Assembly (NCBI GenBank): GCA_005789685.1
Contig: SXXD01000116.1
Location: forward strand, 1 to 8,800
Direction of reading: 5' to 3'
DNA: 8,800 nucleotides
DNA from: Burkholderiales bacterium
Lineage (GTDB): Bacteria > Pseudomonadota > Gammaproteobacteria > Burkholderiales > Burkholderiaceae_C
Below, piece by piece: positions 1 to 4,869 of this stretch. A program made the translations under genes and the position numbers. Below the pieces are notes generated by a model, which ran no database searches, was not told where the DNA came from, and was given only the letters and a program-made list of their open reading frames with translations. Each line of letters begins with the position of its first letter. Positions within the stretch are counted from its first letter, which is position 1.

Positions 1-293
1 ATGGCCTGTTCGACATGATTGGCAATGTGTGGGAACTCACGACGGATGTGTTTGTAGCCGAGAGACCTGCCATTTCAAATTCACAGCAAGGGCTCGATCC
101 TGATGAAGCACAAAGACCGCCCATCTTTAAAACGCTTCAAGCCAATGCACAGCCCAAAGCACGCGTGATCAAGGGCGGCTCTTTTTTGTGCGCGCCCAAT
201 TACTGCATGCGCTATCGCGCAGGGTCTAGGCAACCCCAAGAAGAAGATTTGGCAGTCAGCCATTTGGGCTTTAGAACTATTTATCAGCCATGA
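1..293 (+). CDS. Formylglycine-generating enzyme (FGE/SUMF1 family), C-terminal fragment
   Basis: This is the 3' end of a gene that begins left of the window; the reading frame is open from base 3. The fragment opens with GLFDMIGNVWELTTD, which matches the conserved GNxWEW block of FGE-sulfatase domain proteins, and ends with KGGSFLC, NYCMRYR and HLGFR blocks, the usual C-terminus of the family. The two cysteines, codons at 189-191 and 204-206, are five residues apart, as are the active-site pair Cys336/Cys341 of human FGE. This suggests a true copper-dependent oxidase rather than one of the many FGE-fold proteins with other functions. Known role: oxidation of the cysteine in CxPxR of sulfatases to formylglycine, in bacteria in the cytoplasm before export. 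A Cys-type sulfatase at 4870-6681 is the obvious client. The stop codon overlaps the next start (ATGA), so the two genes are probably translationally coupled. Confidence 0.9.
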   Translation, partial: GLFDMIGNVWELTTDVFVAERPAISNSQQGLDPDEAQRPPIFKTLQANAQPKARVIKGGSFLCAPNYCMRYRAGSRQPQEEDLAVSHLGFRTIYQP

Positions 294-1672
294 AGATCTT
301 GAAACGCATCCTGCTTTCGGCCTTGGTCTTGGTGACCTTGTTGGCCGCCTTGCTGCTGGCCATGAAAGACAAAATCACGCTAGGGGCTGAAGCTTATTTG
401 TATGGATACCCCTTGGTCATCATGGAAACCACGCGTATTCAAAGCGCGAAATACATCGGTCCTGAAAATCAGTTGCGCATGGTCAGGCAATTTCCAAACG
501 CGCAATTTAAAGATGTGGTGCGGCCCAATGTCGATACGCTCTACACCACAGCATTTATCAGCATGAAAGAGGGGCCATGGGTGTTTGACATGCCCGCCAA
601 CGACAAGCGTTACGAGTTGATGCCTTTCATGGATGCATGGACCAATGTGTTTGCATCTCCTGGAACTAGAACTTCTGGCAACCAAAGCGCCACTTATTTA
701 TTGGCCAGCCCAAAATGGGATGGCCAGGTGCCTAAGGGCATGACTCTTTTAAAGTCCCCCACCGACATGGTCTGGCTCATTGGCAGAACGCAAACCAACG
801 GCACAGCAGATTTTGCAACTGTGCATGAATTGCAAAACCGTCTGCGGCTTACAAAATGGCCAACGCCGGAAAACTCCGCATCAGCAATCACCGATTCGAA
901 AAGAGATGCAAAACCAGATTGGCAAGTCAGCCTTGAACCTAGCTTACCGCCAGTGGCACAAATGAAAGCCCTCAGCACCCCAGAATTTTTCAATCGACTC
1001 ATGCAACTGATGGTCAGTAACCCAGCTTCAACAGAAGATGCCCCTCTGATTGAAAGACTGGCTCAACTTGAAATTAAGCCTGGCCAAGCCGTCCATTTAA
1101 GCTGGTCGAACGCATTGAGTTTTAGCTTAGGACGTTGGATTGCCAACCAGCGCGTCATGAAGGCATTGAACACAAAAGCTCAAGATGGAAGCTGGTCTTA
1201 CCCGCCTTTGAATTTGGGCCGCTATGGCACAGACTACAACATGCGTGCTGCGGTTGCCATGGTAGGGCTTGGCGCCAACTTGCCAGAAGATGCGATGTAT
1301 CCCAACACCGCCCTTGACCACCAAGGCAAAGCGCTGAATGGTCAACATCGATACCGTTTGCACTTCGCTGCCAATTCACTGCCGCCCGTTAAAGCATTCT
1401 GGTCCATCACAGCTTATGGCGCCGATGAGTATCTGATAGACAACCCCATACAACGTTTTGCCTTAGGTGACCGCGATCCTTTGGTTTTCAATGCAGATGG
1501 CTCACTGGACATTTGGATACAAGCCTCACCGCCAGATCAAAAGGAAGCGGCGGCCAATTGGTTACCCGTTCAAAGGGGTGCTCCGTTTTTACTCAATGCG
1601 CGCCTTTATTGGCCAGAAGACAAGGCATTGAATGGTCAGTGGAAAATGCCAGTGGTTGAACGGCTGAACTAG
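290..1672 (+). CDS. DUF1254/DUF1214 domain protein with N-terminal membrane anchor
   Basis: The 460-residue protein begins with a basic start (MKILKR) and a hydrophobic stretch at about residues 7-25 rich in Leu/Ala. It has no clear AxA cleavage site, so it is probably an uncleaved inner-membrane anchor with the rest in the periplasm. The DUF1254 part follows from about residue 33 (AEAYLYGYPLVIMETTR, then RPNVDTLYTTAF near residues 79-90, and a PFMDAWTNVF block). The DUF1214 part occupies about residues 345-450 (HRYRLHFAANSLPPVKAFWS, RFALGDRD, and a C-terminal RLYWPEDKAL block). Family members are widespread in proteobacteria and mycobacteria and have no settled biochemical function, so none is assigned. 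The start is set by the ATGA overlap with the FGE gene; there is no strong Shine-Dalgarno, which fits coupled translation. The gene ends 5 bp before the stop of the convergent regulator, and no terminator is seen in that gap. Confidence 0.88.
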   Translation: MKILKRILLSALVLVTLLAALLLAMKDKITLGAEAYLYGYPLVIMETTRIQSAKYIGPENQLRMVRQFPNAQFKDVVRPNVDTLYTTAFISMKEGPWVFDMPANDKRYELMPFMDAWTNVFASPGTRTSGNQSATYLLASPKWDGQVPKGMTLLKSPTDMVWLIGRTQTNGTADFATVHELQNRLRLTKWPTPENSASAITDSKRDAKPDWQVSLEPSLPPVAQMKALSTPEFFNRLMQLMVSNPASTEDAPLIERLAQLEIKPGQAVHLSWSNALSFSLGRWIANQRVMKALNTKAQDGSWSYPPLNLGRYGTDYNMRAAVAMVGLGANLPEDAMYPNTALDHQGKALNGQHRYRLHFAANSLPPVKAFWSITAYGADEYLIDNPIQRFALGDRDPLVFNADGSLDIWIQASPPDQKEAAANWLPVQRGAPFLLNARLYWPEDKALNGQWKMPVVERLN

Positions 1673-1677
1673 CACGC

Positions 1678-2298
1678 TCAAGTGACTTGTTTCAAAACCA
1701 AGTAGTTTGAAATTAAACCTTGCACATAGGCCCTGATGTTCGGTGGATTCACCGGCCGGCTTAAAGCCTGGTAGCCACCCACAATGGCCAAATAAAGAAG
1801 CGCAGCCAAATCACGCGCCTTGGCTGGGTCTTTCAAAATCACCAAAAATTTGGACTCGAATAAATTGATGCGCTCAGCGTCAACTTCTACCAGCATTTGA
1901 GCTGCACCATTGTGAAGATGGCTCAAGGCTCTTAAGGCTTGTTCAAATCGAAGGTTCTCGAGCTCTGTACCGGCTTGATTGAAAGCAGCATCCACCACAA
2001 ACTCCAAATCCTGAATGGGATCTTCGCTGCGATGCGATTTTAATTTTTCATCGAGCTCAAGTTGGGCCAATTTCCACCGCATCAACAAGCTGCCAATCAA
2101 GTCGGCATGATCAGTGAAATGCCAATAAAAACTGCCACGCGTCACTTTGAGTTTTTCAGCCAGCGCCAACACTTTGACATTTTCAAAGCCACCCACGACA
2201 ACAGCTTGAAAGGCTTCGTCAAGCCAATTATCCCGCGTCAAACGTGCGCCATCGGAGGCAGCCGATTTTGGCTTTTGATTTTGAGCTTGTGAATCCAT
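1678..2298 (-). CDS. TetR-family transcriptional regulator
   Basis: A 206-residue protein, the normal length for TetR regulators. From the chosen start (MDSQAQ) the DNA-binding domain spans about residues 19-65. The helix-turn-helix is visible as LALAEKLKVTRGSFYWHF at about residues 44-61, the typical TetR recognition-helix signature. The rest is helical and divergent, as expected for a ligand-binding and dimerisation domain, and the ligand cannot be inferred. The frame stays open 59 codons further upstream, to base 2475, but that extension crosses the divergent promoter and the start of the neighbouring gene and has no TetR similarity. The start at 2298 has a GGGA about 10 nt upstream; an in-frame ATG at 2307 is possible. 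The gene diverges from the barrel gene at 2451 and converges on the DUF1254 gene, so local control of the plus-strand genes, and of itself, is likely. Confidence 0.9.
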   Translation of the reverse strand: MDSQAQNQKPKSAASDGARLTRDNWLDEAFQAVVVGGFENVKVLALAEKLKVTRGSFYWHFTDHADLIGSLLMRWKLAQLELDEKLKSHRSEDPIQDLEFVVDAAFNQAGTELENLRFEQALRALSHLHNGAAQMLVEVDAERINLFESKFLVILKDPAKARDLAALLYLAIVGGYQALSRPVNPPNIRAYVQGLISNYLVLKQVT

Positions 2299-2348
2299 CA
2301 GTGTCATGTCCCATTTGTAGCACATCAAATTCATCTGAATAAAAGCTC

Positions 2349-2358
2349 TCGCTAGCGA
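2349..2358. repeat. 10-bp perfect palindrome, possible second operator
   Basis: TCGCTAGCGA is its own reverse complement. It lies about 50 bp upstream of the regulator start and 50 bp from the larger palindrome. It could be a second binding site, but it shares no clear sequence with the 20-bp palindrome apart from symmetry, and a 10-bp palindrome can occur by chance. Confidence 0.3.
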
Positions 2359-2402
2359 AAACCCTAGACTGGTATTCATCTTTGCTGTGCTAGAGTGAAT
2401 TG

Positions 2403-2422
2403 TCAATACACATGTGTACTGA
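2403..2422. promoter_or_regulatory. Putative TetR operator (20-bp palindrome)
   Basis: TCAATACACATGTGTACTGA has 9 of 10 symmetric pairs matching. The inner 12 bases TACACATGTGTA (2407-2418) are a perfect palindrome, and the single mismatch is at 2406/2419. Its size and position, between a TetR gene and its divergent neighbour, are typical of TetR operators. It covers the hexamer TACACA (2407-2412) that sits 17 bp before the TATAAT box, so a bound repressor would block RNA polymerase at the barrel promoter. Assignment to this particular regulator is inference. Confidence 0.7.
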
Positions 2423-2435
2423 TTCCACTTATAAT
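2407..2435 (+). promoter_or_regulatory. Putative sigma-70 promoter of the barrel gene
   Basis: A consensus TATAAT lies at 2430-2435. Exactly 17 bp upstream is TACACA (2407-2412), a 4/6 match to TTGACA, inside the palindrome. Transcription would be expected to begin near 2442, which is at the Shine-Dalgarno and only about 9 nt before the ATG. Either the leader is extremely short or the functional promoter lies further upstream. TTGTCA at 2400-2405 is a better -35 match, but the 24-bp spacing is too long. Confidence 0.5.
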
Positions 2436-2439
2436 TTTT

Positions 2440-2445
2440 GGGAGA
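2440..2445 (+). promoter_or_regulatory. Ribosome binding site fixing the barrel start at 2451
   Basis: GGGAGA ends 5 nt before the ATG at 2451. This supports that start over an in-frame ATG at 2400, which would add 17 residues ahead of the signal peptide and start upstream of the -10 box. Confidence 0.75.
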
Positions 2446-2450
2446 CATCC

Positions 2451-3605
2451 ATGATTCATGCCGTGCACAAAGCAACGCCCCCTCAATTTATCCTTGCTAC
2501 TTTGCCATGGGTTTCTTTATTGGCATGTAGCTTCAACGCACAAGCTGCCGAAAGCTTCAAATTGCGCCAAGCACCCATCGGCGCATTTGGTGGAGAAATT
2601 GCAGCCCCTGCCGACAATCCAGGATTTTTTGGAACAGCCAGTCTTACCAATTTGCAGATTTACAAAATCGCAGATGCATCTGGCAACGATGTAGCCCCTC
2701 CTGCCATTTCGCCTATTCAGCTGAATCCCGCACTGCCCTACAGAGTGGCATTTCCAGCAGGTAAGTTGGCATTCAACCAAGATCAAACCCAATTGAATTT
2801 GGTGGGTGGCTATTTGACAGAAGGCACATACGCCAATGGCCATGTGGCTTTTGCCATCAACGTGCCTTTCATTCAACAAAAGCGCACTTATTTGGTCACT
2901 CAACCTGCTGGCACACTCATTCCCGCAGCCACTGTTCCGCCCTTGAGCGCTCCGATAGTGGGGCAACTGAATGCGGGTACAGCAGCCGCCAATGCGCAAG
3001 TTCAGGCGCGCATTGCAGCAGCCAGCGCCACCCAAAATCTTGAAACCTCAGGTGTGGGTGATGCCGAGCTGACAACAGTGTGGGTCCGCCATGCCGATCG
3101 CTTGAAGGTTGCCGCTGGTGTTTCCCTGTTTGTTCCGACAGGCTCCTACGACAAAAATCGCGGCCCCAACCCAGGCTTTGGTAATTTCTACACATTGCGC
3201 CCAGGTGTTGCCGTTACTTACAACTTGAACCCCAAGCACTCTGACTCCACTTGGGACGCTGGTGTCACAGTAGCAGGCCGTGTTTCTTATGGCATCAACA
3301 CCCGCAACAAAGATACTGATTACAAAAGTGGCAACTTTCTATATGCCGAAGCAGGCATCGTCAAAGTCAGTGGCGATTGGGCCTATGGCGTGAATATTTT
3401 GTCGACACAACAAATTTCTGATGACACGGGCACGGGTGTTCCAGCTGGCGGCAATCGTTACAAAACCAATGGCGTGGGCCCCTTTGTCTCCTTCAAACTT
3501 CCAGGCAAAGATGCAGGTGTGAATTTGCAATACAGCGACAACTTCGGTGGCCGCAATGCCATCGTTGCCAAGTCATTGCAACTGCGCTTTGTCAAAGCTT
3601 GGTAA
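2451..3605 (+). CDS. Outer-membrane beta-barrel, SphA / MetA-pathway (phenol degradation) transporter family
   Basis: A 384-residue exported protein. The signal peptide has a short n-region (MIHAVHK), a hydrophobic core and a likely cleavage site at AQA-A (residues 30-33). The mature part has alternating polar/hydrophobic strands and family-like blocks: AFGGEIAAPADNPGFFGTAS near the mature N-terminus, SLFVPTGSYD and a following RPGVAVTYNLNP stretch, and a C-terminal strand ending in LRFVKAW with a terminal aromatic residue, as barrel proteins require for assembly. It resembles the family of Pseudomonas SphA and MetA-pathway proteins, found near genes for catabolism of aromatic or hydrophobic compounds. 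The likely role is passage of a hydrophobic substrate across the outer membrane; the substrate is unknown. It is the first gene after the putative operator and diverges from the TetR gene. A terminator-like hairpin lies about 70 bp after its stop. Confidence 0.82.
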   Translation: MIHAVHKATPPQFILATLPWVSLLACSFNAQAAESFKLRQAPIGAFGGEIAAPADNPGFFGTASLTNLQIYKIADASGNDVAPPAISPIQLNPALPYRVAFPAGKLAFNQDQTQLNLVGGYLTEGTYANGHVAFAINVPFIQQKRTYLVTQPAGTLIPAATVPPLSAPIVGQLNAGTAAANAQVQARIAAASATQNLETSGVGDAELTTVWVRHADRLKVAAGVSLFVPTGSYDKNRGPNPGFGNFYTLRPGVAVTYNLNPKHSDSTWDAGVTVAGRVSYGINTRNKDTDYKSGNFLYAEAGIVKVSGDWAYGVNILSTQQISDDTGTGVPAGGNRYKTNGVGPFVSFKLPGKDAGVNLQYSDNFGGRNAIVAKSLQLRFVKAW

Positions 3606-3618
3606 TTCAAGCTTGAAT
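3605..3618. repeat. 14-bp perfect palindrome over the barrel stop codon
   Basis: ATTCAAGCTTGAAT is its own reverse complement and begins at the last base of the TAA stop. The core AAGCTTG is also present just upstream, around 3596-3602, so the motif is repeated. It could form a short stem with an AGCT loop, but there is no T-tract and it is not a convincing terminator. Function unknown. Confidence 0.45.
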
Positions 3619-3657
3619 GCCTGAGGTCAGTGCGCTTAAGTTTCAAACCTAAAGTCA

Positions 3658-4866
3658 ATGGCCATTAGAAGTCTCAAAAGTTGGCTGATGCCGGTCATCA
3701 GCCAACGTTTTTTATCTCGCAGCCGACTTCTTGCGCTTCGTGAAAAAGCAGAAGTCAAACGAAGCGCTCAACAACGTCCTCACGTTTTGCATTTCTTCCA
3801 TGAGTTGGAAGATCCCTACTCCCTCTTGTTAGCACAAGCCATTCCGCTGCTACAAAATAAATTTTCGGTTTCAGTCGTGCAACATTTGGTAGGGCAACCT
3901 GAAAATTCTGCGGTACCAGAACGCGAAAAATTAAAAGCCTATAGCCAAGTTGATGCTTCTCGATTGGCTCAACAGTATGGGCTTCAATGGACAGGCGTGC
4001 CAAACTCTTCGGTAGCGCTCACCCCCATCAGCAAAGAATCACTTCTCACTTCGCATCGCTTGAGAAAAAAATGGGGGCACTATTTAAGTGGCGTCATTTA
4101 TTACGAAGGTGAATGGTATTGGGGCATTGATCGACTGCATCACCTAGAAGATCGGCTTCACGCTCTGGGTCTTTCAAAGCAAACTCATCTGTCAAAAGAG
4201 GGGCAACGCGCGCCCCTCTTTTTCACACCGCAATATCAAAGCTTAGACCATGTGCCAGAAGGCACAAGCATCGATTTCTTTTTCTCTTTAAGAAGTCCCT
4301 ACTCCGCTATCAGCTGTGCCAAATTGTTTCCTTGGGCCAAGGCCAATGGCGTTCAAATCAACTTACGCTATGTTTTGCCCATGGTGATGCGTGGCTTACC
4401 AGTACCCGCCGAAAAAAGAAAATACATTAGCCTCGATGCTGCTCGCGAAGCCTTTGTGCAAGGCGTACCATTTGGCCGACTCAATGACCCTGTGGGCAAA
4501 CCCACTGAGCGAGGTTTGGCCCTGATCCCTTTCGCACAAATGCATGAATTGGCTGAAAACTATGTCAGTTCTTTCATGCAAGGTGTTTGGTCTGAAGGTT
4601 TAGATGCTGGCACAGATGCGCATCTCAAAGTCATCGTCGAGCGAAGTGGCCTTAACTGGCAAGCAGCCAAAGATATTTTGAAGAGCGAATCCAATGAGCA
4701 ACATTGGCGCGCAGTTGCAGAACAAAACAGAGAAGCACTTTTTGCGCTGGGTTTGTGGGGTGTTCCCTCCTTCAAATTTGAAGACACTGCAGTCTGGGGT
4801 CAAGACAGATTCTGGGTCATTGAAAAAGCTTTGCACGATCGATTTGATCTGCCTCCCTCTTATTGA
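3658..4866 (+). CDS. Tandem-domain DsbA / 2-hydroxychromene-2-carboxylate isomerase-like protein
   Basis: A 402-residue protein with a basic N-terminal stretch (about 1-40) and two thioredoxin-fold, DsbA-like domains. The C-terminal domain (about 204-400) begins DFFFSLRSPYSAI, with SPYS at 213-216 where HCCA isomerases and kappa-class glutathione transferases have their catalytic serine. It ends with GLWGVPSFKF (cis-proline Pro370) and WGQDR (380-384), standard for this family. The N-terminal domain (about 42-177) repeats the plan in degenerate form: FFHELEDPYS (46-55) and WGIDR (155-159), but Gly145 replaces the cis-proline. There is no CxxC in either domain, so a disulfide oxidoreductase role is unlikely; a glutathione-dependent isomerase or transferase is possible but unproven. 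No signal peptide is seen, so it is probably cytoplasmic. No good Shine-Dalgarno precedes the ATG; the only nearby alternatives are ATG 3688 and TTG 3787. The reading frame contains two terminator-like hairpins. The stop is 3 nt before the sulfatase ATG. Confidence 0.8.
   Translation: MAIRSLKSWLMPVISQRFLSRSRLLALREKAEVKRSAQQRPHVLHFFHELEDPYSLLLAQAIPLLQNKFSVSVVQHLVGQPENSAVPEREKLKAYSQVDASRLAQQYGLQWTGVPNSSVALTPISKESLLTSHRLRKKWGHYLSGVIYYEGEWYWGIDRLHHLEDRLHALGLSKQTHLSKEGQRAPLFFTPQYQSLDHVPEGTSIDFFFSLRSPYSAISCAKLFPWAKANGVQINLRYVLPMVMRGLPVPAEKRKYISLDAAREAFVQGVPFGRLNDPVGKPTERGLALIPFAQMHELAENYVSSFMQGVWSEGLDAGTDAHLKVIVERSGLNWQAAKDILKSESNEQHWRAVAEQNREALFALGLWGVPSFKFEDTAVWGQDRFWVIEKALHDRFDLPPSY
3676..3713 (+). 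terminator. Intrinsic terminator-like hairpin inside the 5' end of the DsbA-like gene
   Basis: A perfect 11-bp stem pairs GTTGGCTGATG (3680-3690) with CATCAGCCAAC (3696-3706) around a 5-nt loop CCGGT. It is followed by G and six T (3708-3713) and preceded by four A (3676-3679). This is the canonical layout of a Rho-independent terminator. It lies 75 bp after the barrel stop, so it could end that transcript, yet it also falls within codons 7-19 of the next gene. Either it attenuates read-through into that gene and the sulfatase, or the downstream gene really starts later. Confidence 0.72.
4194..4223 (+). terminator. Second intrinsic terminator-like hairpin, in the inter-domain linker
   Basis: A perfect 11-bp stem pairs AAAAGAGGGGC (4194-4204) with GCCCCTCTTTT (4212-4222) around a 7-nt loop AACGCGC, with T at 4219-4223. 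The five G/C pairs at the loop end and the T-tract fit an intrinsic terminator, and the matching A-tract could make it partly bidirectional. It encodes residues 179-189 of the DsbA-like protein, between the two thioredoxin-fold domains. Whether it works while ribosomes translate the region is unknown. Confidence 0.62.
4820..4848 (+). promoter_or_regulatory. Weak candidate promoter ahead of the sulfatase
   Basis: TTGAAA (4820-4825, 5/6 match to the -35 consensus) is followed after exactly 17 bp by TTTGAT (4843-4848, 4/6 match to -10). It lies inside the end of the DsbA-like gene and would start transcription near 4855, 15 nt before the sulfatase ATG. Such matches are common by chance. It is listed because the terminator-like hairpins upstream would make a separate sulfatase promoter useful. 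Confidence 0.2.
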
Positions 4867-4869
4867 ACC

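Larger units (their letters stand above)
2299..2450. promoter_or_regulatory. Divergent intergenic control region
   Basis: The only substantial non-coding stretch in the window, 152 bp between the divergent regulator and barrel starts. It holds a 20-bp near-perfect palindrome (2403-2422), a consensus TATAAT (2430-2435), a GGGAGA ribosome binding site (2440-2445) and a second, 10-bp perfect palindrome TCGCTAGCGA (2349-2358). Three CTAG tetranucleotides occur at 2352, 2364 and 2390. No convincing minus-strand promoter pair for the regulator was identified by eye. Confidence 0.75.

Noticed and set aside
1679..1712. Inverted repeats CAAGT-g-ACTTG and TTTCAAA/TTTGAAA at the convergent gene ends
   Set aside because: The first has no loop room and the second is a 7-bp AT-rich stem without a T-tract; neither is a convincing terminator for the convergent pair.
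2400..2405. TTGTCA as the -35 box of the barrel promoter
   Set aside because: The hexamer is close to consensus but lies 24 bp from TATAAT, too far for a sigma-70 promoter.
2299..2475. In-frame N-terminal extension of the TetR regulator by 59 codons
   Set aside because: It covers the palindrome, the -10 box and the start of the divergent gene, does not resemble a TetR N-terminus, and the 206-residue form has the normal family length.
2517..2531. Lipobox-like LLAC (residues 23-26) in the barrel protein signal peptide
   Set aside because: The mature protein looks like an outer-membrane barrel with a terminal aromatic residue, and a good AQA-A signal peptidase I site follows a few residues later; Leu at -2 is also not favoured in a lipobox.
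2517..3035. Long minus-strand open frame (172 codons) opposite the barrel gene
   Set aside because: It is antisense to a gene with a signal peptide, ribosome site and family-like motifs; its own translation has no recognisable domain and is unusually rich in cysteine, as expected of an antisense shadow.
3787..3789. TTG at 3787 as the true start of the DsbA-like gene, which would place the first hairpin outside the coding region
   Set aside because: There is no Shine-Dalgarno before it and it would begin within the first beta strand; the upstream 40 residues form a plausible basic helix. It cannot be fully excluded and is the main alternative to the embedded-terminator reading.
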